A stretch of 64,000 nucleotides of DNA from Thysanoteuthis rhombus. Lineage: Eukaryota > Mollusca > Cephalopoda > Oegopsida > Thysanoteuthidae. The stretch lies in NCBI GenBank assembly GCA_963457665.1, contig OY735225.1, positions 3,945,586 through 4,009,585 of the forward strand, written 5' to 3'. Position numbers and translations under genes: made by a program. Below, piece by piece: positions 1 to 10,200 of the stretch (position 1 is its first letter; each line of letters opens with the position of its first letter). The notes beneath the pieces are model-generated. The model did not search any database, was not told where the DNA came from, and worked only from the letters and a program-made list of their open reading frames with translations.

Positions 1-201
1 GCTATCAATGTCTCCCTGACTCATATTGACGCACCTATTACCGTGGATTTGGATGTTTTTTTCCTGTTCAATGTATGATAAATTCGTTTCTTCTTTTAAT
101 CCCTCCATCACAACTTGCTGACTTTATCAAGTGTACGGTGCGCTGATTTGTCAAGATTTCTTTCTTTGGCTTGATTTCTTTCGAGCAAAACACGCTGAGA
201 A
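1..201 (+). repeat. Partial spacer of the first unit
   Basis: This is the right part of the unit spacer (T-rich, ending in the leader of the first tRNA-Arg). The rest of this unit lies left of the window. Confidence 0.95.
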
Positions 202-274
202 GTCCCTGTAGCGCAGGGGATAGCGCGCTGGACTTCTAATCCAGAGGCCGTGGGTTCGAATCCCACCAGGGATG
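202..274 (+). tRNA. tRNA-Arg-TCT: tRNA-Arg(TCT), consensus copy
   Basis: Reads AGA (and AGG by wobble) codons in cytosolic translation. The cloverleaf is complete by eye. The acceptor arm is GTCCCTG with CAGGGAT and discriminator G. The D stem is GCGC/GCGC and the anticodon stem CTGGA/TCCAG. The loop CTTCTAA gives anticodon TCT at gene nucleotides 34-36. The T arm is GTGGG-TTCGAAT-CCCAC. There is no intron and no encoded CCA. The A box is TAGCGCAGGGG and the B box GGTTCGAATCC. No TATA-like element is seen upstream. A short TTTT tract follows the gene. Residue numbers given for later Arg copies are gene nucleotides relative to this copy. Confidence 0.98.
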
Positions 275-280
275 TTTGTA

Positions 281-284
281 TTTT
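281..284 (+). terminator. Pol III terminator of tRNA-Arg
   Basis: TTTT lies 7 nt after the gene end, preceded by a weaker TTT. The same tract follows nearly all Arg copies in the array. It is a minimal terminator, so some read-through is possible. Confidence 0.6.
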
Positions 285-393
285 ATTTCATTCATCCTAT
301 TCAAGCTATAGCAGCCAGCGAACGTTTAGATTCGTTCACTGGAGGAATGCTTTGCTAGCTTTCCTTTGGAGGTAAATAAGCAACAATAGTCAG

Positions 394-404
394 TATATAT
401 AATA
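394..404 (+). promoter_or_regulatory. TATA-like element upstream of tRNA-Ile
   Basis: TATATATAATA lies at about -32 to -22 relative to the tRNA-Ile start and is kept in essentially every unit. Upstream TATA-like boxes are known to assist TFIIIB placement at tRNA genes in several eukaryotes. The Arg gene has no counterpart. In some units (near 31627, 32334, 40880 and 41590) the 3' edge changes from TATAATATGG to TATAATAGGG. Confidence 0.5.
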
Positions 405-425
405 TGGGAGCGAAACGAAAGTGTC

Positions 426-499
426 GGCCGGTTAGCTCAGTTGGTTAGAGCGTCGTGCTAATAACGCGAATGTCGTGGGTTCGAGCCCCATACTGGCCA
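426..499 (+). tRNA. tRNA-Ile-AAT: tRNA-Ile(AAT), consensus copy
   Basis: Reads isoleucine AUU/AUC after A34-to-inosine editing, as in eukaryotic cytosolic tRNA-Ile. The acceptor arm is GGCCGGT with ACTGGCC and discriminator A. The D stem is GCTC/GAGC and the anticodon stem TCGTG/CGCGA. The loop CTAATAA gives AAT at gene nucleotides 35-37. The T arm is GTGGG-TTCGAGC-CCCAT. The A box TAGCTCAGTTGG is perfect; the B box GGTTCGAGCCC has one mismatch. There is no intron and no encoded CCA. Residue numbers given for later Ile copies are gene nucleotides relative to this copy. Confidence 0.98.
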
Positions 500-506
500 A
501 GTGATC

Positions 507-510
507 TTTT
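507..510 (+). terminator. Pol III terminator of tRNA-Ile
   Basis: TTTT lies 8 nt after the gene end, in the conserved context GTGATCTTTTGG. It is kept in nearly every unit; the unit near 43115 has TCTC instead. Confidence 0.6.
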
Positions 511-908
511 GGAATCGAGTATTGGCTCCCTCCAATGCTCAATGATTAGGTTCGATTGAAAAAATCAATTAAAAAAAAATTACCGCTGGCCCAATAGAAC
601 AATAGGTAGAATATGACGAGCATTTCTTTCTACATGTGTGCATGGTGTAATGGCCGCCTTCGTGCTATTAGTACATGAATGTGTTTACTGCGATGATGCC
701 CGTCTTTGCTATCAATGTCTCCCTGACTCATATTGACGCAGCTATTACCGTGGATTTGGATGTTTTTTTCCTGTTCAATGTATGATAAATTCGTTTCTTC
801 TTTTAATCCCTCCATCACAACTTGCTGACTTTATCAAGTGTACGATGCGCTGATTTGTCAAGATTTCTTTCTTTGGCTTGATTTCTTTCGAGCAAAACAC
901 GCTGAGAA

Positions 909-981
909 GTCCCTGTAGCGCAGGGGATAGCGCGCTTGACTTCTAATCCAGAGGCCGTGGGTTCGAATCCCACCAGGGATG
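909..981 (+). tRNA. tRNA-Arg-TCT: tRNA-Arg(TCT), anticodon-stem variant
   Basis: G29T opposes C41 and makes a mismatch in the anticodon stem. Otherwise consensus. Confidence 0.93.
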
Positions 982-1132
982 TTTGTATTTTATTTCATTC
1001 ATCCTATTCAAGCTATAGCAGCCAGCGAACGTTTAGATTCGCTCACTGGAGGAATGCTTTGCTAGCTTTCCTTTGGAGGTAAATAAGCAACAATAGTCAG
1101 TATATATAATATGGGAGCGAAACGAAAGTGTC

Positions 1133-1206
1133 GGCCGGTTAGCTCAGTTGGTTAGAGCGTCGTGCTAATAACGCGAATGTCGTGGGTTCGAGCCCCATAC
1201 TGGCCA
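1133..1206 (+). tRNA. tRNA-Ile-AAT: tRNA-Ile(AAT)
   Basis: Consensus copy. Confidence 0.97.
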
Positions 1207-1615
1207 AGTGATCTTTTGGAATCGAGTATTGGCTCCCTCCAATGCTCAATGATTAGGTTCGATTGAAAAAATCAATTAAAAAAAAATTACCGCTGGCCCA
1301 ATAGAACAATAGGTAGAATATGACGAGCATTTCTTTCTACATGTGTGCATGGTGTAATGGCCGCCTTCGTGCTATTAGTACATGAATGTGTTTACTGCGA
1401 TGATGCCCGTCTTTGCTATCAATGTCTCCCTGACTCATATTGACGCACCTATTACCGTGGATTTGGATGTTTTTTACCTGTTCAATGTATGATAAATTCG
1501 TTTCTTCTTTTAATCCCTCCATCACAACTTGCTGACTTTATCAAGTGTACGGTGCGCTGATTTGTCAAGATTTCTTTCTTTGGCTTGATTTCTTTCGAGC
1601 AAAACACGCTGAGAA

Positions 1616-1688
1616 GTCCCTGTAGCGCAGGGGATAGCGCGCTGGACTTCTAATCCAGAGGCCGTGGGTTCGAATCCCACCAGGGATG
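1616..1688 (+). tRNA. tRNA-Arg-TCT: tRNA-Arg(TCT)
   Basis: Consensus copy. Confidence 0.97.
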
Positions 1689-1839
1689 TTTGTATTTTAT
1701 TTCATTCATCGTATTCAAGCTATAGCAGCCAGCGAACGTTTAGATTCGCTCACTGGAGGAATGCTTTGCTAGCTTTCCTTTGGAGGTAAATAAGCAACAA
1801 TAGTCAGTATATATAATATGGAAGCGAAACGAAAGTGTC

Positions 1840-1913
1840 GGCCGGTTAGCTCAGTTGGTTAGAGCGTCGTGCTAATAACGCGAATGTCGTGGGTTCGAGC
1901 CCCATACTGGCCA
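1840..1913 (+). tRNA. tRNA-Ile-AAT: tRNA-Ile(AAT)
   Basis: Consensus copy. First unit in the window with the 7-bp longer spacer. Confidence 0.97.
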
Positions 1914-2329
1914 AGTGATCTTTTGGAATCGACTAGACATTATTGGCTCCTTCCAATGCTCAATGATTAGGTTCGATTGAAAAAATCAATTAAAAAAAAA
2001 TTACCGCTGGCCCAATAGAACAATAGGTAGAATATGACGAGCATTTCTTTCTACATGTGTGCATGGTGTAATGGCCGCCTTCGTGCTATTAGTACATGAA
2101 TGTGTTTACTGCGATGATGCCCGTCTTTGCTATCAATGTCTCCCTGACTCATATTGACGCAGCTATTACCGTGGATTTGGATGTTTTTTTCCTGTTCAAT
2201 GTATGATAAATTCGTTTCTTCTTTTAATCCCTCCATCACAACTTGCTGACTTTATCAAGTGTACGGTGCGCTGATTTGTCAAGATTTCTTTCTTTGGCTT
2301 GATTTCTTTCGAGCAAAACACGCTGAGAA

Positions 2330-2402
2330 GTCCCTGTAGCGCAGGGGATAGCGCGCTGGACTTCTAATCCAGAGGCTGTGGGTTCGAATCCCACCAGGGA
2401 TG
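2330..2402 (+). tRNA. tRNA-Arg-TCT: tRNA-Arg(TCT)
   Basis: C48T in the variable region; stems intact. Confidence 0.96.
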
Positions 2403-2553
2403 TTTGTATTTTATTTCATTCATCCTATTCAAGCTATAGCAGCCAGCGAACGTTTAGATTCGCTCACTGGAGGAATGCTTTGCTAGCTTTCCTTTGGAGG
2501 TAAATAAGCAACAATAGTCAGTATATATAATATGGGAGCGAAACGAAAGAGTC

Positions 2554-2627
2554 GGCCGGTTAGCTCAGTAGGTTAGAGCGTCGTGCTAATAACGCAAATG
2601 TCGTGGGTTCGAGCCCCATACTGGCCA
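2554..2627 (+). tRNA. tRNA-Ile-AAT: tRNA-Ile(AAT), T17A/G43A type
   Basis: T17A in the D loop, and G43A giving a C29-A43 mismatch in the anticodon stem. First of six copies of this linked pair. Confidence 0.93.
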
Positions 2628-3036
2628 AGTGCTCTTTTGGAATCGAGTATTGGCTCCCTCCAATGCTCAATGATTAGGTTCGATTGAAAAAATCAATTAA
2701 AAAAAAATTACCGCTGGCCCAATAGAACAATAGGTAGAATATGACGAGCATTTCTTTCTACATGTGTGCATGGTGTAATGGCCGCCTTCGTGCTATCATT
2801 ACATGAATGTGTTTACTGCGATGATGCCCGTCTTTGCTATCAATGTCTCCCTGACTCATATTGACGCACCTATTACCGTGGATATGGATGTTTTTTTCCT
2901 GTTCAATGTATGATAAATTTGTTTCTTCTTTTAATCCCTCCATCACAACTTGCTGACTTTATCAAGTGTACGGTGCGCTGATTTGTCAAGATTTCTTTCT
3001 TTGGCTTGATTTCTTTCGAGCAAAACACGCTGAGAA

Positions 3037-3109
3037 GTCCCTGTAGCGCAGGGGATAGCGTGCTGGACTTTTAATCCAGAGGCCGTGGGTTCGAATCCCA
3101 CCAGGGATG
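3037..3109 (+). tRNA. tRNA-Arg body with TTT (Lys) anticodon
   Basis: The loop is CTTTTAA, so the anticodon at 3070-3072 is TTT instead of TCT (C35T). C25T leaves a G-T wobble in the D stem. All other stems and both pol III boxes are intact, so the gene looks expressible. C35 is a main identity base for arginyl-tRNA synthetase, and U35/U36 favour lysyl-tRNA synthetase, so charging could be Lys, Arg or poor. Confidence 0.9.
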
Positions 3110-3260
3110 TTTGTATTTTATTTCATTCATCCTATTCAAGCTATAGCAGCCAGCGAACGTTTAGATTCGCTCACTGGAGGAATGCTTTGCTAGCTTTCCT
3201 TTGGAGGTAAATAAGCAACAATAGTCAGTATATATAATATGGGAGCGAAACGAAAGTGTC

Positions 3261-3334
3261 GGCCGGTTAGCTCAGTTGGTTAGAGCGTCGTGCTAATAAC
3301 GCGAATGTCGTGGGTTCGAGCCCCATACTGGCCA
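3261..3334 (+). tRNA. tRNA-Ile-AAT: tRNA-Ile(AAT)
   Basis: Consensus copy. Confidence 0.97.
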
Positions 3335-3743
3335 AGTGATCTTTTGGAATCGAGTATTGGCTCCCTCCAATGCTCAATGATTAGGTTCGATTGAAAAAAT
3401 CAATTAAAAAAAAATTACCGCTGGCCCAATAGAACAATAGGTAGAATATGACGAGCATTTCTTTCTACATGTGTGCATGGTGTAATGGCCGCCTTCGTGC
3501 TATTAGTACATGAATGTGTTTACTGCGATGATGCCCGTCTTTGCTATCAATGTCTCCCTGACTCATATTGACGCAGCTATTACCGTGGATTTGGATGTTT
3601 TTTTCCTGTTCAATGTATGATAAATTCGTTTCTTCTTTTAATCCCTCCATCACAACTTGCTGACTTTATCAAGTGTACGGTGCGCTGATTTGTCAAGATT
3701 TCTTTCTTTGGCTCGATTTCTTTCGAGCAAAACACGCTGAGAA

Positions 3744-3816
3744 GTCCCTGTAGCGCAGGGGATAGCGCGCTGGACTTCTAATCCAGAGGCCGTGGGTTGG
3801 AATCCCACCAGGGATG
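3744..3816 (+). tRNA. tRNA-Arg-TCT: tRNA-Arg(TCT), T-loop variant
   Basis: C56G changes the T loop to TTGGAAT. This destroys the invariant C of the T loop and the B-box core, so transcription and the D-loop/T-loop contact are both likely impaired. Confidence 0.87.
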
Positions 3817-3967
3817 TTTGTATTTTATTTCATTCATCCTATTCAAGCTATAGCAGCCAGCGAACGTTTAGATTCGCTCACTGGAGGAATGCTTTGCTAG
3901 CTTTCCTTTGGAGGTAAATAAGCAACAATAGTCAGTATATATAATATGGGAGCGAAACGAAAGAGTC

Positions 3968-4041
3968 GGCCGGTTAGCTCAGTAGGTTAGAGCGTCGTGC
4001 TAATAACGCAAATGTCGTGGGTTCGAGCCCCATACTGGCCA
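3968..4041 (+). tRNA. tRNA-Ile-AAT: tRNA-Ile(AAT), T17A/G43A type
   Basis: Same linked substitutions as the copy at 2554. Confidence 0.93.
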
Positions 4042-4450
4042 AGTGCTCTTTTGGAATCGAGTATTGGCTCCCTCCAATGCTCAATGATTAGGTTCGATTG
4101 AAAAAATCAATTAAAAAAAAATTACCGCTGGCCCAATAGAACAATAGGTAGAATATGACGAGCATTTCTTTCTACATGTGTGCATGGTGTAATGGCCGCC
4201 TTCGTGCTATCATTACATGAATGTGTTTACTGCGATGATGCCCGTCTTTGCTATCAATGTCTCCCTGACTCATATTGACGCACCTATTACCGTGGATATG
4301 GATGTTTTTTTCCTGTTCAATGTATGATAAATTTGTTTCTTCTTTTAATCCCTCCATCACAACTTGCTGACTTTATCAAGTGTACGGTGCGCTGATTTGT
4401 CAAGATTTCTTTCTTTGGCTTGATTTCTTTCGAGCAAAACACGCTGAGAA

Positions 4451-4523
4451 GTCCCTGTAGCGCAGGGGATAGCGTGCTGGACTTCTAATCCAGAGGCCGT
4501 GGGTTCGAATCCCACCAGGGATG
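4451..4523 (+). tRNA. tRNA-Arg-TCT: tRNA-Arg(TCT)
   Basis: C25T only (G10-T25 wobble). It shares the D-stem change of the TTT copies but keeps anticodon TCT, so it may be their parent type. Confidence 0.95.
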
Positions 4524-4674
4524 TTTGTATTTTATTTCATTCATCCTATTCAAGCTATAGCAGCCAGCGAACGTTTAGATTCGCTCACTGGAGGAATGCT
4601 TTGCTAGCTTTCCTTTGGAGGTAAATAAGCAACAATAGTCAGTATATATAATATGGGAGCGAAACGAAAGTGTC

Positions 4675-4748
4675 GGCCGGTTAGCTCAGTTGGTTAGAGC
4701 GTCGTGCTAATAACGCGAATGTCGTGGGTTCGAGCCCCATACTGGCCA
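4675..4748 (+). tRNA. tRNA-Ile-AAT: tRNA-Ile(AAT)
   Basis: Consensus copy. Confidence 0.97.
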
Positions 4749-5157
4749 AGTGATCTTTTGGAATCGAGTATTGGCTCCCTCCAATGCTCAATGATTAGGT
4801 TCGATTGAAAAAATCAATTAAAAAAAAATTACCGCTGGCCCAATAGAACAATAGGTAGAATATGACGAGCATTTCTTTCTACATGTGTGCATGGTGTAAT
4901 GGCCGCCTTCGTGCTATCATTACATGAATGTGTTTACTGCGATGATGCCCGTCTTTGCTATCAATGTCTCCCTGACTCATATTGACGAACCTATTACCGT
5001 GGATATGGATGTTTTTTTCCTGTTCAATGTATGATAAATTCGTTTCTTCTTTTAATCCCTCCATCACAACTTGCTGACTTTATCAAGTGTACGGTGCGCT
5101 GATTTGTCAAGATTTCTTTCTTTGGCTCGATTTCTTTCGAGCAAAACACGCTGAGAA

Positions 5158-5230
5158 GTCCCTGTAGCGCAGGGGATAGCGCGCTGGACTTCTAATCCAG
5201 AGGCCGTGGGTTCGAATCCCACCAGGGATG
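5158..5230 (+). tRNA. tRNA-Arg-TCT: tRNA-Arg(TCT)
   Basis: Consensus copy. Confidence 0.97.
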
Positions 5231-5381
5231 TTTGTATTTTATTTCATTCATCGTATTCAAGCTATAGCAGCCAGCGAACGTTTAGATTCGCTCACTGGAG
5301 GAATGCTTTGCTAGCTTTCCTTTGGAGGTAAATAAGCAACAATAGTCAGTATATATAATATGGAAGCGAAACGAAAGTGTC

Positions 5382-5455
5382 GGCCGGTTAGCTCAGTTGG
5401 TTAGAGCGTCGTGCTAATAACGCGAATGTCGTGGGTTCGAGCCCCATACTGAACA
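5382..5455 (+). tRNA. tRNA-Ile(AAT) with broken acceptor stem, probable pseudogene
   Basis: The 3' acceptor strand is ACTGAAC instead of ACTGGCC (G71A, C72A), leaving C3-A71 and G2-A72 mismatches. The rest is consensus, including the pol III boxes. End processing and charging should be poor. Confidence 0.85.
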
Positions 5456-5871
5456 AGTGATCTTTTGGAATCGACTAGACATTATTGGCTCCTTCCAATG
5501 CTCAATGATTAGGTTCGATTGAAAAAATCAATTAAAAAAAAATTACCGCTGGCCCAATAGAACAATAGGTAGAATATGACGAGCATTTCTTTCTACATGT
5601 GTGCATGGTGTAATGGCCGCCTTCGTGCTATTAGTACATGAATGTGTTTACTGCGATGATGCCCGTCTTTGCTATCAATGTCTCCCTGACTCATATTGAC
5701 GCAGCTATTACCGTGGATTTGGATGTTTTTTTCCTGTTCAATGTATGATAAATTCGTTTCTTCTTTTAATCCCTCCATCACAACTTGCTGACTTTATCAA
5801 GTGTACGGTGCGCTGATTTGTCAAGATTTCTTTGTTTGCCTTGATTTCTTTCGAGCAAAACACGCTGAGAA

Positions 5872-5944
5872 GTCCCTGTAGCGCAGGGGATAGCGCGCTG
5901 GACTTCTAATCCAGAGGCCGTGGGTTCGAATCCCACCAGGGATG
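5872..5944 (+). tRNA. tRNA-Arg-TCT: tRNA-Arg(TCT)
   Basis: Consensus copy. The leader carries a TTTGTTTGCC variant shared with the unit at 10128. Confidence 0.97.
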
Positions 5945-6095
5945 TTTGTATTTTATTTCATTCATCCTATTCAAGCTATAGCAGCCAGCGAACGTTTAGA
6001 TTCGCTCACTGGAGGAATGCTTTGCTAGCTTTCCTTTGGAGGTAAATAAGCAACAATAGTCAGTATATATAATATGGGAGCGAAACGAAAGAGTC

Positions 6096-6169
6096 GGCCG
6101 GTTAGCTCAGTAGGTTAGAGCGTCGTGCTAATAACGCAAATGTCGTGGGTTCGAGCCCCATACTGGCCA
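6096..6169 (+). tRNA. tRNA-Ile-AAT: tRNA-Ile(AAT), T17A/G43A type
   Basis: Same linked substitutions as the copy at 2554. Confidence 0.93.
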
Positions 6170-6578
6170 AGTGCTCTTTTGGAATCGAGTATTGGCTCCC
6201 TCCAATGCTCAATGATTAGGTTCGATTGAAAAAATCAATTAAAAAAAAATTACCGCTGGCCCAATAGAACAATAGGTAGAATATGACGAGCATTTCTTTC
6301 TACATGTGTGCATGGTGTAATGGCCGCCTTCGTGCTATCATTACATGAATGTGTTTACTGCGATGATGCCCGTCTTTGCTATCAATGTCTCCCTGACTCA
6401 TATTGACGCACCTATTACCGTGGATATGGATGTTTTTTTCCTGTTCAATGTATGATAAATTTGTTTCTTCTTTTAATCCCTCCATCACAACTTGCTGACT
6501 TTATCAAGTGTACGGTGCGCTGATTTGTCAAGATTTCTTTCTTTGGCTTGATTTCTTTCGAGCAAAACACGCTGAGAA

Positions 6579-6651
6579 GTCCCTGTAGCGCAGGGGATAG
6601 CGTGCTGGACTTTTAATCCAGAGGCCGTGGGTTGGAATCCCACCAGGGATG
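6579..6651 (+). tRNA. tRNA-Arg body with TTT anticodon and T-loop change
   Basis: Anticodon TTT at 6612-6614, C25T, and C56G in the T loop. It combines the 3037-type and 3744-type changes, which suggests recombination between units. The T-loop change likely disables it. Confidence 0.85.
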
Positions 6652-6802
6652 TTTGTATTTTATTTCATTCATCCTATTCAAGCTATAGCAGCCAGCGAAC
6701 GTTTAGATTCGCTCACTGGAGGAATGCTTTGCTAGCTTTCCTTTGGAGGTAAATAAGCAACAATAGTCAGTATATATAATATGGGAGCGAAACGAAAGTG
6801 TC

Positions 6803-6876
6803 GGCCGGTTAGCTCAGTTGGTTAGAGCGTCGTGCTAATAACGCGAATGTCGTGGGTTCGAGCCCCATACTGGCCA
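6803..6876 (+). tRNA. tRNA-Ile-AAT: tRNA-Ile(AAT)
   Basis: Consensus copy; long-spacer unit. Confidence 0.97.
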
Positions 6877-7292
6877 AGTGATCTTTTGGAATCGACTAGA
6901 CATTATTGGCTCCTTCCAATGCTCAATGATTAGGTTCGATTGAAAAAATCAATTAAAAAAAAATTACCGCTGGCCCAATAGAACAATAGGTAGAATATGA
7001 CGAGCATTTCTTTCTACATGTGTGCATGGTGTAATGGCCGCCTTCGTGCTATTAGTACATGAATGTGTTTACTGCGATGATGCCCGTCTTTGCTATCAAT
7101 GTCTCCCTGACTCATATTGACGCAGCTATTACCGTGGATTTGGATGTTTTTTTCCTGTTCAATGTATGATAAATTCGTTTCTTCTTTTAATCCCTCCATC
7201 ACAACTTGCTGACTTTATCAAGTGTACGGTGCGCTGATTTGTCAAGATTTCTTTCTTTGGCTTGATTTCTTTCGAGCAAAACACGCTGAGAA

Positions 7293-7365
7293 GTCCCTGT
7301 AGCGCAGGGGATAGCGCGCTGGACTTCTAATCCAGAGGCTGTGGGTTCGAATCCCACCAGGGATG
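7293..7365 (+). tRNA. tRNA-Arg-TCT: tRNA-Arg(TCT)
   Basis: C48T only; block-duplication partner of 2330. Confidence 0.96.
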
Positions 7366-7516
7366 TTTGTATTTTATTTCATTCATCCTATTCAAGCTAT
7401 AGCAGCCAGCGAACGTTTAGATTCGCTCACTGGAGGAATGCTTTGCTAGCTTTCCTTTGGAGGTAAATAAGCAACAATAGTCAGTATATATAATATGGGA
7501 GCGAAACGAAAGAGTC

Positions 7517-7590
7517 GGCCGGTTAGCTCAGTAGGTTAGAGCGTCGTGCTAATAACGCAAATGTCGTGGGTTCGAGCCCCATACTGGCCA
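7517..7590 (+). tRNA. tRNA-Ile-AAT: tRNA-Ile(AAT), T17A/G43A type
   Basis: Same linked substitutions as the copy at 2554. Confidence 0.93.
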
Positions 7591-7999
7591 AGTGCTCTTT
7601 TGGAATCGAGTATTGGCTCCCTCCAATGCTCAATGATTAGGTTCGATTGAAAAAATCAATTAAAAAAAAATTACCGCTGGCCCAATAGAACAATAGGTAG
7701 AATATGACGAGCATTTCTTTCTACATGTGTGCATGGTGTAATGGCCGCCTTCGTGCTATCATTACATGAATGTGTTTACTGCGATGATGCCCGTCTTTGC
7801 TATCAATGTCTCCCTGACTCATATTGACGCACCTATTACCGTGGATATGGATGTTTTTTTCCTGTTCAATGTATGATAAATTTGTTTCTTCTTTTAATCC
7901 CTCCATCACAACTTGCTGACTTTATCAAGTGTACGGTGCGCTGATTTGTCAAGATTTCTTTCTTTGGCTTGATTTCTTTCGAGCAAAACACGCTGAGAA

Positions 8000-8072
8000 G
8001 TCCCTGTAGCGCAGGGGATAGCGTGCTGGACTTTTAATCCAGAGGCCGTGGGTTCGAATCCCACCAGGGATG
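8000..8072 (+). tRNA. tRNA-Arg body with TTT (Lys) anticodon
   Basis: Anticodon TTT at 8033-8035 plus C25T. Otherwise intact; block-duplication partner of 3037. Confidence 0.9.
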
Positions 8073-8223
8073 TTTGTATTTTATTTCATTCATCCTATTC
8101 AAGCTATAGCAGCCAGCGAACGTTTAGATTCGCTCACTGGAGGAATGCTTTGCTAGCTTTCCTTTGGAGGTAAATAAGCAACAATAGTCAGTATATATAA
8201 TATGGGAGCGAAACGAAAGTGTC

Positions 8224-8297
8224 GGCCGGTTAGCTCAGTTGGTTAGAGCGTCGTGCTAATAACGCGAATGTCGTGGGTTCGAGCCCCATACTGGCCA
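8224..8297 (+). tRNA. tRNA-Ile-AAT: tRNA-Ile(AAT)
   Basis: Consensus copy. Confidence 0.97.
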
Positions 8298-8706
8298 AGT
8301 GATCTTTTGGAATCGAGTATTGGCTCCCTCCAATGCTCAATGATTAGGTTCGATTGAAAAAATCAATTAAAAAAAAATTACCGCTGGCCCAATAGAACAA
8401 TAGGTAGAATATGACGAGCATTTCTTTCTACATGTGTGCATGGTGTAATGGCCGCCTTCGTGCTATTAGTACATGAATGTGTTTACTGCGATGATGCCCG
8501 TCTTTGCTATCAATGTCTCCCTGACTCATATTGACGCAGCTATTACCGTGGATTTGGATGTTTTTTTCCTGTTCAATGTATGATAAATTCGTTTCTTCTT
8601 TTAATCCCTCCATCACAACTTGCTGACTTTATCAAGTGTACGGTGCGCTGATTTGTCAAGATTTCTTTCTTTGGCTCGATTTCTTTCGAGCAAAACACGC
8701 TGAGAA

Positions 8707-8779
8707 GTCCCTGTAGCGCAGGGGATAGCGCGCTGGACTTCTAATCCAGAGGCCGTGGGTTCGAATCCCACCAGGGATG
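8707..8779 (+). tRNA. tRNA-Arg-TCT: tRNA-Arg(TCT)
   Basis: Consensus copy; its unit otherwise pairs with that of 3744. Confidence 0.97.
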
Positions 8780-8930
8780 TTTGTATTTTATTTCATTCAT
8801 CCTATTCAAGCTATAGCAGCCAGCGAACGTTTAGATTCGCTCACTGGAGGAATGCTTTGCTAGCTTTCCTTTGGAGGTAAATAAGCAACAATAGTCAGTA
8901 TATATAATATGGGAACGAAACGAAAGAGTC

Positions 8931-9004
8931 GGCCGGTTAGCTCAGTAGGTTAGAGCGTCGTGCTAATAACGCAAATGTCGTGGGTTCGAGCCCCATACTG
9001 GCCA
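8931..9004 (+). tRNA. tRNA-Ile-AAT: tRNA-Ile(AAT), T17A/G43A type
   Basis: Same linked substitutions as the copy at 2554. Confidence 0.93.
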
Positions 9005-9413
9005 AGTGCTCTTTTGGAATCGAGTATTGGCTCCCTCCAATGCTCAATGATTAGGTTCGATTGAAAAAATCAATTAAAAAAAAATTACCGCTGGCCCAAT
9101 AGAACAATAGGTAGAATATGACGAGCATTTCTTTCTACATGTGTGCATGGTGTAATGGCCGCCTTCGTGCTATCATTACATGAATGTGTTTACTGCGATG
9201 ATGCCCGTCTTTGCTATCAATGTCTCCCTGACTCATATTGACGAACCTATTACCGTGGATATGGATGTTTTTTTCCTGTTCAATGTATGATAAATTCGTT
9301 TCTTCTTTTAATCCCTCCATCACAACTTGCTGACTTTATCAAGTGTACGGTGCGCTGATTTGTCAAGATTTCTTTCTTTGGCTCGATTTCTTTCGAGCAA
9401 AACACGCTGAGAA

Positions 9414-9486
9414 GTCCCTGTAGCGCAGGGGATAGCGCGCTGGACTTCTAATCCAGAGGCCGTGGGTTCGAATCCCACCAGGGATG
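9414..9486 (+). tRNA. tRNA-Arg-TCT: tRNA-Arg(TCT)
   Basis: Consensus copy. Confidence 0.97.
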
Positions 9487-9637
9487 TTTGTATTTTATTT
9501 CATTCATCGTATTCAAGCTATAGCAGCCAGCGAACGTTTAGATTCGCTCACTGGAGGAATGCTTTGCTAGCTTTCCTTTGGAGGTAAATAAGCAACAATA
9601 GTCAGTATATATAATATGGAAGCGAAACGAAAGTGTC

Positions 9638-9711
9638 GGCCGGTTAGCTCAGTTGGTTAGAGCGTCGTGCTAATAACGCGAATGTCGTGGGTTCGAGCCC
9701 CATACTGAACA
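9638..9711 (+). tRNA. tRNA-Ile(AAT) with broken acceptor stem, probable pseudogene
   Basis: G71A and C72A as in the copy at 5382, exactly 4256 bp downstream of it. The defect was copied, not made twice. Confidence 0.85.
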
Positions 9712-10127
9712 AGTGATCTTTTGGAATCGACTAGACATTATTGGCTCCTTCCAATGCTCAATGATTAGGTTCGATTGAAAAAATCAATTAAAAAAAAATT
9801 ACCGCTGGCCCAATAGAACAATAGGTAGAATATGACGAGCATTTCTTTCTACATGTGTGCATGGTGTAATGGCCGCCTTCGTGCTATTAGTACATGAATG
9901 TGTTTACTGCGATGATGCCCGTCTTTGCTATCAATGTCTCCCTGACTCATATTGACGCAGCTATTACCGTGGATTTGGATGTTTTTTTCCTGTTCAATGT
10001 ATGATAAATTCGTTTCTTCTTTTAATCCCTCCATCACAACTTGCTGACTTTATCAAGTGTACGGTGCGCTGATTTGTCAAGATTTCTTTGTTTGCCTTGA
10101 TTTCTTTCGAGCAAAACACGCTGAGAA

Positions 10128-10200
10128 GTCCCTGTAGCGCAGGGGATAGCGCGCTGGACTTCTAATCCAGAGGCCGTGGGTTCGAATCCCACCAGGGATG
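10128..10200 (+). tRNA. tRNA-Arg-TCT: tRNA-Arg(TCT)
   Basis: Consensus copy; leader variant shared with 5872. Confidence 0.97.

Larger units (their letters stand above)
2051..4171 (+). repeat. Three-unit block duplicated at 7014-9134 (period 4963 bp)
   Basis: Markers in the same order in both copies are Arg C48T (2330/7293), Arg TTT anticodon (3037/8000), and a GGCTCGATTT leader (before 3744/8707) with Ile T17A/G43A alternating. The C56G change of 3744 is absent from 8707. Confidence 0.75.
4879..7013 (+). repeat. Three-unit block duplicated at 9135-11262 (period 4256 bp)
   Basis: Shared markers at a constant 4256-bp spacing are the broken Ile acceptor (5382/9638), the TTTGTTTGCC leader (5872/10128) and the TTT Arg anticodon (6579/10835). 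Confidence 0.8.

Noticed and set aside
691..726. C/D-box snoRNA-like motifs in the spacer (GATGATG followed by CTGA)
   Set aside because: The boxes are only about 24 nt apart, box C is imperfect, and no terminal stem pairs.
630..818. A 62-codon minus-strand ORF repeated in almost every unit (also 70-82-codon versions)
   Set aside because: It lies in the tRNA spacer and recurs only because the unit does. It is broken by single-base indels in several units, changes length freely, and has no recognisable domain. It behaves as non-coding spacer.
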